Positions 19,296 to 28,086 of a stretch of 64,000 nt of DNA are shown in pieces (within the stretch, counting starts at the first letter, position 1; each line of letters opens with the position of its first letter). The position numbers and the translations under genes are program-made. Origin of the DNA: Flavobacteriaceae bacterium HL-DH10 (GTDB taxonomy: Bacteria; Bacteroidota; Bacteroidia; Flavobacteriales; Flavobacteriaceae); NCBI GenBank assembly GCA_031826515.1, contig CP134536.1:1-64000 (forward strand), given 5' to 3'. The notes below the pieces were generated by a model. It saw only the letters and a list, made by a program, of their open reading frames with translations, had not been told where the DNA came from and did no database searches.

Positions 19296-20150
19296 ATGAA
19301 ATTAATAAGATTTGGAGACGTAAATAACGAAAAACCAGGTGTTCAATTAGCAAACGGAACAAAACTAGATGTGTCTGCTTTTGGAACCGATTATAACGAA
19401 GAATTCTTCGGGAATAATGGTATTGAAAAATTAAAAACTTGGTTAGAAGAAAATCAATCAAGCTGTCCTGAAGTAGATGATAATGTGCGTTTAGGAGCGC
19501 CTTTAACAAGACCTTCAAAAATAGTATGTATCGGCTTAAATTATGCACAGCATGCTGCAGAAGCTGGTATGGAAGTTCCTAAAGAACCTGTATTATTTTT
19601 TAAAGCGACTTCTGCTATAGTTGGTCCTAATGATGATATAATAATTCCTAAAGGAAGTACTAAAACAGATTGGGAAGTTGAATTAGCTGTTGTTATAGGT
19701 AAAAAAGCATCCTACGTTGAAGAAGCGGATGTTTTCGAACATATTGCTGGTTATATGCTACATAACGATGTTAGCGAACGCGCTTTTCAATTAGAGCGTT
19801 CTGGACAATGGGTAAAAGGAAAAAGTTGCGATACCTTCGCTCCTATCGGACCATTTATTGCTACCACCGACGAAATTAAGGATCCAAATAATTTAAACTT
19901 ATGGTTAAAATTAAATGGAGAAGTGATGCAAAACAGCTCAACTTCAGATTTCATATTTAATATTCAACAATCTATTAGTCATATTAGTCAATTCATGACG
20001 TTATTACCTGGTGATATTATTTCTACAGGGACACCTTTTGGGGTTGGTCTTGGCTTAAATCCGCCATTATATTTAAAACCAGGAGATGTTGTAGAACTTG
20101 GTATTGAAGGCTTAGGTACTTCAAAACAAAACGTGGTAGTATATAAATAA
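19296..20150 (+). CDS. FAH-family hydrolase, probable 2,4-diketo-3-deoxy-L-fuconate hydrolase
   Basis: The 284-aa protein has the fumarylacetoacetate hydrolase fold. An N-terminal capping region to about 65 is followed by CIGLNYAQHAAEAG, the FFKATSAIVG loop and the metal-binding DWEVELAVVIGK (acidic E-x-E), and it ends with GDIISTGTPFGVG and PGDVVELGIEGLG. Relatives cleave 2,4-diketo-3-deoxy-L-fuconate to pyruvate and L-lactate. It starts 24 bp after the SDR that would supply this substrate and 13 bp before the lactate-oxidation genes that would consume a product. The context makes the assignment stronger than sequence similarity alone. Confidence 0.8.
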   Translation: MKLIRFGDVNNEKPGVQLANGTKLDVSAFGTDYNEEFFGNNGIEKLKTWLEENQSSCPEVDDNVRLGAPLTRPSKIVCIGLNYAQHAAEAGMEVPKEPVLFFKATSAIVGPNDDIIIPKGSTKTDWEVELAVVIGKKASYVEEADVFEHIAGYMLHNDVSERAFQLERSGQWVKGKSCDTFAPIGPFIATTDEIKDPNNLNLWLKLNGEVMQNSSTSDFIFNIQQSISHISQFMTLLPGDIISTGTPFGVGLGLNPPLYLKPGDVVELGIEGLGTSKQNVVVYK

Positions 20151-20163
20151 TAAAACAAAAATC

Positions 20164-20901
20164 ATGCGAGTAGGCTTATTCATACCCTGTTATATTAATC
20201 AATTATATCCTCAAGTAGGAAAAGCTACTTTAGAGCTTTTAGAAAAATTAAACGTCGATGTGGTATATCCATCAGGACAAACCTGTTGTGGACAACCCAT
20301 GGCAAATTCAGGATATGAATATGAATCGGAAGGCGCTTGTAATAATTTTGTAAACAACTTCAAAGACTTTGATTATATTGTAACACCTTCTGGAAGTTGT
20401 GCTTATCATGTAAAAAAGCATTACAACATTATTCCTCAAACTGATGCGGTTACCAAGGTTCGTAATAATGTTTATGAGTTATGCGACTTCATTTTAAACG
20501 TTTTAAAAGTAAAAAATGTTGGTGCCTCATTTCCTTATAAAGTAGGCGTACATAAAAGTTGTCACGGACTTAGAGGATTAAGATTAGGGTCTTGCTCTGA
20601 AGTGGTTGGCGATTCTTTTTCATATATAGAATCCCTTTTACAAGAAGTAAAAGGCACCGAATTAATGCCTGTAAAAAGAAGCGATGAATGCTGCGGGTTT
20701 GGGGGCACATTTGCAGTTACCGAAGAAGCTATCTCTGTAAAAATGGGGAAAGACAAAATTAAAGACCATTTAGAAAGTGGCGTGGAAGTTATTACTGCTA
20801 CAGACACTTCTTGTTTAATGCATTTAGAAGGTTTAGTAACACGTAATAACCAACCCCTTAAAATTTTACATATAGCTGAAATCTTAAACAGTAACTACTA
20901 A
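20164..20901 (+). CDS. lutA: L-lactate dehydrogenase complex subunit LutA/LldE (CCG-domain protein)
   Basis: The 245-aa cytoplasmic protein has two cysteine-rich CCG domains: CCGQPMANSGY near residue 41 with PSGSCAYHV near residue 80, and SCHGLRG near residue 131 with CCGFGGTFAV near residue 178. These domains bind Fe-S clusters in the LutABC lactate oxidase complex, which oxidises L-lactate to pyruvate. It is the first of three tightly spaced lut genes (gaps of 11 and 3 bp), just after an FAH hydrolase that should release lactate. Confidence 0.9.
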   Translation: MRVGLFIPCYINQLYPQVGKATLELLEKLNVDVVYPSGQTCCGQPMANSGYEYESEGACNNFVNNFKDFDYIVTPSGSCAYHVKKHYNIIPQTDAVTKVRNNVYELCDFILNVLKVKNVGASFPYKVGVHKSCHGLRGLRLGSCSEVVGDSFSYIESLLQEVKGTELMPVKRSDECCGFGGTFAVTEEAISVKMGKDKIKDHLESGVEVITATDTSCLMHLEGLVTRNNQPLKILHIAEILNSNY

Positions 20902-20912
20902 TAAGAACCAAT

Positions 20913-22289
20913 ATGAGCCACTCAAAACTAGCCAGTATATTTAATAAAGATGAAAAGAGAGTCGATTGGCATGACAAAGCTTTATGGTTTGTTAGACATA
21001 AAAGAGACCTATCTGTTCACCAAGTAAAAGGTTGGGAAGAATTAAGAAACTTAGGTCATGGTATAAAAGCACACATGCTGTCAAATTTAGATTCTTATTT
21101 AATTGAATTTGAAGAAAATGCCATAAAAAACGGTGTAGAAGTACATTGGGCTGCTAATGGTGAAGAGCATAACCAAATAGTACACAAAATTCTTAAAGAG
21201 AATAATGCTAAAAAAGTAGTTAAAAGTAAATCGATGCTTACTGAAGAATGCCATTTAAATCCTTTTTTAGAAGCTGATGGTATTGAAGTAATTGATACCG
21301 ATTTAGGTGAACGCATTGTGCAACTAGCAAAAGAACCACCAAGTCATATTGTATTACCCGCTATTCATAAAAACAAACATGAAGTAGACGAATTATTCCA
21401 AGAACATTTAGGCACAAAGCCTTGTGATGGTGATCCGCAATATCTAACAAGAGAAGCTAGAAAACATTTACGCGAAAAATTTATTGAAGCTGATGCTGCC
21501 ATTACAGGTGTAAACTTCGCCATTGCTGAAACAGGAGGATTTGTAGTTTGTACCAACGAAGGAAATGCCGATATGGGTGCGCATTTAGCTCCTGTTCATA
21601 TTGCTTGTATGGGTGTTGAAAAAATAATCCCGAAACAAGAACATTTAGGTGTGTTTTTACGATTATTAGCAAGATCTGCCACTGGACAACCCATAACAAC
21701 ATATTCTTCACATTTCAACAAACCTAGAAAAGGTGCAAAAATGCATATTGTAATTGTTGATAATGGGCGCTCAGAACAATTAAGCAGACCAGATTTTAGA
21801 GCCTCTTTACATTGTATTCGCTGTGGTGCTTGTATGAATACTTGTCCAATTTACAGAAGAAGCGGCGGTCATAGTTACGATGCTACTATTCCTGGACCAA
21901 TTGGTTCTATTCTATCGCCTGGAAAAGATTTAACAAAACATAGCTCTTTACCATTTGCCTCCACCCTATGTGGATCATGTTCAGATGTTTGTCCTGTCAA
22001 AATTGATATCCATTCACAATTATATAAATGGCGACAAATAATCACCAAAGAAACTCCTCAGCCATTTATTAAGAAAAAATCGATGGAAATTATGGGGAAG
22101 ATTTTCGCAAAACCTGCCCAATTTGAAAAAGTTGGAAAAATAGCCCGTTGGTCTTTAAGAAACTTACCTAAATCCATGATTAATTCTAAGCCAAATGCTT
22201 GGGGTAAAGCTAGAGATTTACCAACAGGTCCTAAACAAAGTTTTGATGAGTGGTATAATGAAAGAGAAAATAATAAGAAAAAAGATTAA
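20913..22289 (+). CDS. lutB: L-lactate dehydrogenase iron-sulfur subunit LutB/LldF
   Basis: The 458-aa protein combines an N-terminal LUD domain (about 60-300, with AETGGFVVCTNEGN) and two 4Fe-4S motifs, CIRCGACMNTCP near residue 305 and CGSCSDVCPVKID near residue 355. This is the usual LutB architecture and length. With LutA and LutC it oxidises L-lactate to pyruvate and passes electrons to the respiratory chain. It is flanked by lutA and lutC with small gaps and no lesions. Confidence 0.93.
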   Translation: MSHSKLASIFNKDEKRVDWHDKALWFVRHKRDLSVHQVKGWEELRNLGHGIKAHMLSNLDSYLIEFEENAIKNGVEVHWAANGEEHNQIVHKILKENNAKKVVKSKSMLTEECHLNPFLEADGIEVIDTDLGERIVQLAKEPPSHIVLPAIHKNKHEVDELFQEHLGTKPCDGDPQYLTREARKHLREKFIEADAAITGVNFAIAETGGFVVCTNEGNADMGAHLAPVHIACMGVEKIIPKQEHLGVFLRLLARSATGQPITTYSSHFNKPRKGAKMHIVIVDNGRSEQLSRPDFRASLHCIRCGACMNTCPIYRRSGGHSYDATIPGPIGSILSPGKDLTKHSSLPFASTLCGSCSDVCPVKIDIHSQLYKWRQIITKETPQPFIKKKSMEIMGKIFAKPAQFEKVGKIARWSLRNLPKSMINSKPNAWGKARDLPTGPKQSFDEWYNERENNKKKD

Positions 22290-22292
22290 GTC

Positions 22293-22883
22293 ATGGGAAG
22301 CAGAGACAATATATTAGCAAGAATAAAAGCAAATAAACCAGACGCTATTGGTTTACCCCAAATAGATGACACGCTTTTTGATGATGAGTACGATTTAATC
22401 AAAGAATTTACTAAAAAAGTAGAGGTTGTAGGTGGTAATGTTTTGGAGGCGCAATCAAATCAAGATATTCTTAAGCAAATAACTACTTTAATTCCAAATA
22501 CAGTGGTTAATTTTTCTACTTTATCTGATTCACTTGACTTTAATACTATAAATTTAGAAGCCATAAAAAACCCGCAAGAATTAGAAGATCTAGATATTTT
22601 AATTCTAGAAAGTGATTTAGGAGTTGCAGAAAATGGCGCTGTTTGGGTTACCGATAAAAATCTTCCTATTAGAGTATTACCTTTTATCACTAAGCATTTA
22701 GTTTTTGTGATTTCTAAAGAAAATATTGTCCCATATATGCATCAAGCCTATAATAAACTTTCCGAATCTTCATCAGGTTTTGGTGTGTTTATTTCTGGCC
22801 CTTCAAAAACTGCAGATATAGAACAATCACTGGTAATTGGAGCACATGGTGCTTTAAGCTTAACGATCTTTTTAAAAAATTAA
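22293..22883 (+). CDS. lutC: LUD-domain protein LutC/LldG
   Basis: This 196-aa protein is the third lactate-utilisation subunit. It has a single LUD domain with DLGVAENGAVWV (about 108-120), a hydrophobic HLVFVISKENIVPYM strand and a C-terminal GPSKTADIEQSLVIGAHG, typical of LutC. It begins 3 bp after lutB and closes the run started by the SDR gene at 18489. No terminator hairpin is obvious after it. The next gene is 197 bp away and has its own palindromic control site. Confidence 0.9.
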   Translation: MGSRDNILARIKANKPDAIGLPQIDDTLFDDEYDLIKEFTKKVEVVGGNVLEAQSNQDILKQITTLIPNTVVNFSTLSDSLDFNTINLEAIKNPQELEDLDILILESDLGVAENGAVWVTDKNLPIRVLPFITKHLVFVISKENIVPYMHQAYNKLSESSSGFGVFISGPSKTADIEQSLVIGAHGALSLTIFLKN

Positions 22884-22985
22884 TCTCGCAATCTTTATCT
22901 TACTTCAATTAATAAAATTTAAGAGCATAAACCACTTAAAAACCTTACATTATTTGATTTCATAATAAAAAATAACGTCTCAAAT

Positions 22986-23035
22986 AAAAAAAACGTTTTT
23001 TTTATAAAATTACAGTACAGTACAGGATAGAAGTT
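22986..23035 (+). promoter_or_regulatory. Palindrome and TACAG repeats upstream of the rhamnose genes
   Basis: An 18-bp perfect palindrome AAAAAAAACGTTTTTTTT spans 22986-23003, with a central CG as in many LacI-family operators. Just after it come overlapping TACAG repeats (TACAGTACAGTACAG, about 23011-23025). The following ATG is at 23081. These are the best candidates for the operator of the rhamnose operon; neither resembles the CAATCGATTG-type sites at 16211 or 32367. Confidence 0.45.
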
Positions 23036-23080
23036 TTTTAATCTTAATATAATTTAGCAGCAAATATTTTAATAATCCTC

Positions 23081-25186
23081 ATGAATACAAATACAAAAAA
23101 ATTTAATTACGTAGATTACTTATGGAATGAAGAAAAAGCTGCGTCTTTAAAAGACGATCAAGTTGCTTTATTTTTATACCGCTCAAACATACTAGGTGCC
23201 GATTTAAGAATCACCAATTATGGAGGTGGAAACACGAGCTGTAAAACCATAGAAAAAGATCCTTTAACAAACGAAGAAGTTGAAGTTATGTGGGTAAAAG
23301 GTTCTGGTGGAGATATTGGTACTTTAACACGTGCTGGAATTGCTGGTTTATACACGGGTAGATTACGCGATTTAAAAAATGTTTATGGTGGTTTAGAAGA
23401 TGAAGATCGTATGGTTGGACTTTTTAATCACTGTATTTATGATTTAGATAGTAAAGCGCCTTCTATTGATACGCCACTTCACGGATTATTACCATTTGCA
23501 CATATAGATCATTTACATCCTGATGCACTTATAGCTGTAGCTGCTGCAGAAGATAGCGAAAAAGTAACCAAAGAAATTTGGGGAGACACCATGGGTTGGG
23601 TGCCTTGGCAACGTCCTGGTTTTGATTTAGGACTTCAGTTAGAAAAATGTTTAGCTGATAATCCTGGAATTAGAGGTATTGTTTTAGGTAGTCATGGATT
23701 ATTTACTTGGGGAGATACCTCTTATGAATGCTACATGAATAGTTTAGAAGTTATTGAAACAGCTTCTGAATATATCGAGAATAAAATCAAAGAAAAAGGT
23801 TCTGTTTTTGGTGGTCAAAAAATACAAAGTCTTGCTAAAGAAGAACGTTTAGAAAAAGCAGCACAATTAATGCCTTTATTAAGAGGCTTATGCTCTTCAG
23901 AAAAAAGTATGATAGGTCATTTTTCTGATAGTGATGTTGTTTTAGAATATATTAATAGTAATGATTTAGAGCGTTTAGCTCCTATGGGAACGTCTTGTCC
24001 AGATCATTTCTTACGTACAAAAATTCAACCATTAGTATTAACACTTGGTACTAATGAAGACATATCGAATACAGATGCTATTCTTAAAAAATTAGAACCA
24101 GCTTTTGAACAATATAGACAAGAGTATGCAGATTATTATAATACTTGTAAAAAAGATAATAGTCCGGCAATGCGCGACCCTAACCCAGTAATCATTATTT
24201 ACCCTGGAGTTGGAATGTTCAGTTTTGCAAAAAACAAACAAACTACACGTGTTGCAAGTGAATTCTATATTAACGCCATAAACGTTATGCGCGGTGCAGA
24301 AGCCATTACTTCTTATACATCATTGCCAAGACAAGAAGCTTTTGATATTGAATACTGGTTATTAGAGGAAGCTAAACTTTCTAGAATGCCAAAAGAGCAA
24401 CCATTATCTCGCAAAGTAGCTTTTGTTACTGGAGCTGGTGGTGGTATTGGTAAAGCAATTGCAGATAAATTAGCTGCTGAAGGCGCTAATGTCGTTTTAA
24501 CAGATATTAACGAAGATAGTTTAATAGAAGCGCACGCTACGTATAAAAGAGATGTATCAACATATGCGATTTGCGATGTTACTAGTACAGAATCTATTGC
24601 TTCTGCATATAAAAAAGCATGTATTGAGTTTGGTGGCGTAGATATCGTTGTTCACAGTGCTGGATTAGCAATTTCTAAAGCTTTAGAGGATACTACGGAT
24701 AAAGATTGGAATATTTTACAAAGCATTTTAGTGAAAGGTCAATTTGATTTAGCAAAACAATCAGCTGCAATCATGCGTAAACAAGGTCTTGGTGGTAATT
24801 ATATTGCTATTGCAAGTAAAAACGGATTGGTTGCAGGTCCTAATAACGTTGCTTATGGAACAGCGAAAGCTGCTCAACAACACATGGTACGTTTATTAGC
24901 AGCCGAATTAGCAAAAGATAAAATTAGAGTAAATACAGTAAATCCAGATGGTGTTATTGTAGGAAGTAAAATTTGGGAAGGTGCTTGGGCTGAAGGTAGA
25001 GCTAAAGCCAATGGAATTACCGTTGAGGAATTACCAGCATTTTATGCCAAAAGAAATTTATTAAATGAAATCATCACACCTGATGATATCGCAAATGGCG
25101 TATTTACTTTAGTAGGAATATTAGATAAATCTACAGGAAACATAATTAATGTTGATGGTGGAATGGCTAATGCATTTGTACGCTAA
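23081..25186 (+). CDS. rhaEW: Bifunctional rhamnulose-1-phosphate aldolase / lactaldehyde dehydrogenase (RhaEW type)
   Basis: The 701-aa fusion has a class II aldolase domain (about 20-430) with NYGGGNTSCK near residue 46 and the zinc-site histidines in HGLLPFAHIDHLHPDALIA (about 133-151) and GSHGLFTWG. An SDR domain follows (about 440-701) with VTGAGGGIGKAIA, HSAG and YGTAKAAQQH. This fusion is known from rhamnose loci: the first half splits L-rhamnulose-1-phosphate into dihydroxyacetone phosphate and L-lactaldehyde, and the second oxidises the lactaldehyde to lactate. A terminator follows at 25215-25261. The lactate product fits the lutABC genes just upstream. Confidence 0.92.
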   Translation: MNTNTKKFNYVDYLWNEEKAASLKDDQVALFLYRSNILGADLRITNYGGGNTSCKTIEKDPLTNEEVEVMWVKGSGGDIGTLTRAGIAGLYTGRLRDLKNVYGGLEDEDRMVGLFNHCIYDLDSKAPSIDTPLHGLLPFAHIDHLHPDALIAVAAAEDSEKVTKEIWGDTMGWVPWQRPGFDLGLQLEKCLADNPGIRGIVLGSHGLFTWGDTSYECYMNSLEVIETASEYIENKIKEKGSVFGGQKIQSLAKEERLEKAAQLMPLLRGLCSSEKSMIGHFSDSDVVLEYINSNDLERLAPMGTSCPDHFLRTKIQPLVLTLGTNEDISNTDAILKKLEPAFEQYRQEYADYYNTCKKDNSPAMRDPNPVIIIYPGVGMFSFAKNKQTTRVASEFYINAINVMRGAEAITSYTSLPRQEAFDIEYWLLEEAKLSRMPKEQPLSRKVAFVTGAGGGIGKAIADKLAAEGANVVLTDINEDSLIEAHATYKRDVSTYAICDVTSTESIASAYKKACIEFGGVDIVVHSAGLAISKALEDTTDKDWNILQSILVKGQFDLAKQSAAIMRKQGLGGNYIAIASKNGLVAGPNNVAYGTAKAAQQHMVRLLAAELAKDKIRVNTVNPDGVIVGSKIWEGAWAEGRAKANGITVEELPAFYAKRNLLNEIITPDDIANGVFTLVGILDKSTGNIINVDGGMANAFVR

Positions 25187-25214
25187 TAAAATTTGAGTTA
25201 GTTTTTAGTTTGTC

Positions 25215-25261
25215 AAAAACTTCCATAGCATATCAACATATATATTATGGAAGTTTTTTTT
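25215..25261 (+). terminator. Terminator after the aldolase-dehydrogenase gene
   Basis: The 13-bp stem AAAAACTTCCATA (25215-25227) pairs with TATGGAAGTTTTT (25246-25258), followed by more T residues. The loop is 18 nt. It may attenuate rather than fully stop transcription into the isomerase gene. Confidence 0.8.
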
Positions 25262-25343
25262 TAATATTCAATACACATAATAAAAACATCCTCGATGATG
25301 CCAATGTAATATGTGCTAATTGAAAAGTAATACATTTAAATAC

Positions 25344-26624
25344 ATGAAAATAGAACAACACCATATTCAAGATAGCAATAATAAAAATCTTAAAACACAC
25401 CAAGATAATTTTGATTTCCTATCAAATAACCTGACAAAAAAAGGGGTTAATGTAAATACGTTAATTAAAAAATTACAAGACTTTCAAGTCGCTATACCAA
25501 GTTGGGCATTAGGTGCTGGTGGTACGCGTTTTGGGCGTTTTTCTTTTTATGGAGAACCTTCTAACTTAGAACAAAAAATTCAAGATATTGGTATCATTCA
25601 CTCGTTAACACAAACGGCTGGTGCTGTTTCACTTCATATTCCTTGGGATATTCCAGAAGATTATAATGCTATAAAAGAATTAGCTGGTTCATTAGACATT
25701 AAATTTGATGCGGTAAATTCTAACACATTTCAAGATCAAGCTAATGCTAAAGAAAGTTATAAATATGGTTCTTTAAGCAATACTAGTGAAGCTGTTAGAC
25801 AACAAGCCATTCAACATAATTTAGATGTTATTAATATTGGTAACAAATTAGGGTCTAAAAGCTTAACGGTTTGGTTGGCAGATGGATCTTGTTTTCCAGG
25901 TCAAAACAACTTTCAAACAGCACTTCAAAATACTGAAAATAGTTTAAAAGATATTTACAAAGGCCTTCCTAATGACTGGAGCATGCTTATTGAATACAAA
26001 CCTTACGAACCAAACTTTTACAGTACCGTTATTCAAGATTGGGGAACTTCGTTTATGTTAGCTAATGCATGTGGAGACAAAGCTTACTCGCTAGTAGATT
26101 TAGGTCACCATTTGCCTAACAGTAATATTGAACAAATAGTTTCAATTTTAATGTCTAAAGGAAAATTAGGTGGTTTCCACTTTAATGATAGTAAATATGG
26201 TGATGATGATTTAACTGTTGGAAGTATCAAACCTTATGCCCTATTCTTAATTTTTAACGAATTGGTTTATGGTATGAAAAACAATCCACAAAATCCAGAT
26301 TTAGCGTGGATGATTGATGCCAGCCATAATGTAAAAGATCCATTAGAAGATTTAATCCAATCTCTTGAAGCGATTCAAGAAGCTTATGCTAAAGCACTTT
26401 TAATAGATCAAGATGAATTAAAGTCTGCACAACTAAATAATGACGTTGTTAAATGTCAAGAAATTTTACAAGATGCCTATAGAACAGATGTAAGACCGCT
26501 TTTAGAGAAAGCTAGAATAGAAAACGGTGGTGCATTAAGTCCAATTAACGCATATCGTTCTTTAGATGTTAGAAATGGATTAATTAAAGAAAGAGGTAAA
26601 AACACTGTAGCAACAGGCTTATAA
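25344..26624 (+). CDS. rhaI: L-rhamnose isomerase, RhaI type
   Basis: I prefer ATG at 25344 (MKIEQHHIQDSNNK, 426 aa) to the in-frame TTG at 25320. The protein matches the RhaI family typified by Pseudomonas stutzeri. It is a TIM barrel with metal-site segments LIEYKPYEP near residue 212, LVDLGHHLP near residue 245 and GGFHFNDSKYGDDDLTVGS near residue 270, and MIDASHNVKDP near residue 318. It interconverts L-rhamnose and L-rhamnulose in the cytoplasm. The kinase gene follows after 9 bp, consistent with an isomerase-kinase pair feeding the aldolase fusion upstream. Confidence 0.9.
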   Translation: MKIEQHHIQDSNNKNLKTHQDNFDFLSNNLTKKGVNVNTLIKKLQDFQVAIPSWALGAGGTRFGRFSFYGEPSNLEQKIQDIGIIHSLTQTAGAVSLHIPWDIPEDYNAIKELAGSLDIKFDAVNSNTFQDQANAKESYKYGSLSNTSEAVRQQAIQHNLDVINIGNKLGSKSLTVWLADGSCFPGQNNFQTALQNTENSLKDIYKGLPNDWSMLIEYKPYEPNFYSTVIQDWGTSFMLANACGDKAYSLVDLGHHLPNSNIEQIVSILMSKGKLGGFHFNDSKYGDDDLTVGSIKPYALFLIFNELVYGMKNNPQNPDLAWMIDASHNVKDPLEDLIQSLEAIQEAYAKALLIDQDELKSAQLNNDVVKCQEILQDAYRTDVRPLLEKARIENGGALSPINAYRSLDVRNGLIKERGKNTVATGL

Positions 26625-26633
26625 TATTGTTTT

Positions 26634-28004
26634 ATGGTAAATGTAACAGCGGTTTTTGACATTGGTAAAACCAACAAAAAATTCTTTCTTTTTGATAAAG
26701 ATTACAAAGAAGTACACAAAGAATATACGTCTTTTGAAGAAATTGAAGATGAAGATGGTTATCCAACTGAAAACTTGCCCGCACTACAAGAATGGTTAAA
26801 AAGTGTGTTTGAAAACATACTTAAAGCTTCAGAATTTAATGTACAAGCCATTAATTTTTCAACGTATGGTGCTAGTTTTGTTCATCTTGATGAAAATGGT
26901 GAAGTATTAACACCGCTTTACAATTACACAAAACCAATAGATCAAAGTGTTATTGATTCGTTTATTGAAAAATACGGGCCCAAAGAAGATTTTTTAAGCA
27001 CAACAGGTTGTTTCGACTTAAGTCTTTTAAACTCTGGTTTACAACTATACTGGATAAAACATACAAAACCTGAAGTTTTTAAAAAGATAAAATATTCATT
27101 ACACTTACCACAATATTTAAGTTACATTTTTACTGGTATTCCTTTAAGTGAATATACAAGTATTGGCTGCCATACAGCACTTTGGGATTATACTAAAAAA
27201 GATTATCACCAATGGGTTTATAAAGAAGGTTTAAATAATATACTACCAACAATAGTATCAACTGAAACTAGTATTAATATGAACTACAATGGAAAACGCA
27301 TCAAAATTGGTGTTGGTATTCACGATAGTTCTGCAGCTCTTTTGCCTTACGTACGCAGTGTAAAGAAAAAATTTGTTTTAGTTTCTACAGGTACTTGGAG
27401 CATTACTTTAAATCCATTCACAGACCACCCTATTATTGCTGATACAGATACAAAAGATTCAATCAATTATATGCGTATTAACGGTAAACCCGTTAAAGCA
27501 ACACGATTATTTTTAGGTAATGAATACAAAGTTCAAGTTAATAAATTACACAAACGTTTTGGTGTTTCTGAAGATTATCATCGACATGTAAAATTTGATT
27601 ATAATACCTACCTTGAAATAGTTAAAGATTTTAAACATATGTTTAAATGGGAGAGCATTACAGATGTCGACATGCCTTCTGAAACTAAAATAACCTATAA
27701 TAAATTTGAAGATGCTTACCACCAACTTATGATGGAACTTGTACTTTTACAAATAAAAAGTATCAAAGATGTTATAGGTAATGACGAAATAAAAAGATTA
27801 TATGTAGATGGTGGATTTAGTGATAACGATCTTTTTGTTAAGCTACTATCTCACCATTTTAGAAATATGAAATTAAGAACTACAGATTCTTCCTTAGGGT
27901 CTGCTTTAGGTGCTGCAATTTCAATTTCAGATAAAAAATTAAACTCAAAATTTCTAAAAAAGAATTATTCATTAAAGAAACACGTCCCATTCATAATAAG
28001 TTAA
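26634..28004 (+). CDS. FGGY-family carbohydrate kinase, probable L-rhamnulokinase
   Basis: The 456-aa protein has the two-lobe FGGY kinase layout: phosphate loop FDIGKTNKKFFLFD at the N-terminus, INFSTYGASFVHLD near residue 83, VGIHDSSAALLPY near residue 226, VSTGTWSITL near residue 249 and the adenosine-side YVDGGFSDNDLF near residue 388. Its position 9 bp after the rhamnose isomerase predicts phosphorylation of L-rhamnulose at C1. It is divergent from E. coli RhaB, so the substrate is assigned from context. It is apparently complete. Confidence 0.82.
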   Translation: MVNVTAVFDIGKTNKKFFLFDKDYKEVHKEYTSFEEIEDEDGYPTENLPALQEWLKSVFENILKASEFNVQAINFSTYGASFVHLDENGEVLTPLYNYTKPIDQSVIDSFIEKYGPKEDFLSTTGCFDLSLLNSGLQLYWIKHTKPEVFKKIKYSLHLPQYLSYIFTGIPLSEYTSIGCHTALWDYTKKDYHQWVYKEGLNNILPTIVSTETSINMNYNGKRIKIGVGIHDSSAALLPYVRSVKKKFVLVSTGTWSITLNPFTDHPIIADTDTKDSINYMRINGKPVKATRLFLGNEYKVQVNKLHKRFGVSEDYHRHVKFDYNTYLEIVKDFKHMFKWESITDVDMPSETKITYNKFEDAYHQLMMELVLLQIKSIKDVIGNDEIKRLYVDGGFSDNDLFVKLLSHHFRNMKLRTTDSSLGSALGAAISISDKKLNSKFLKKNYSLKKHVPFIIS

Positions 28005-28086
28005 TTAACCTTTCATAACTATTAATATAGTATTTTAATCTTAATAACTGTTTTTTGGAACTTGTTTCCTGTTAAATAAAACAAAA

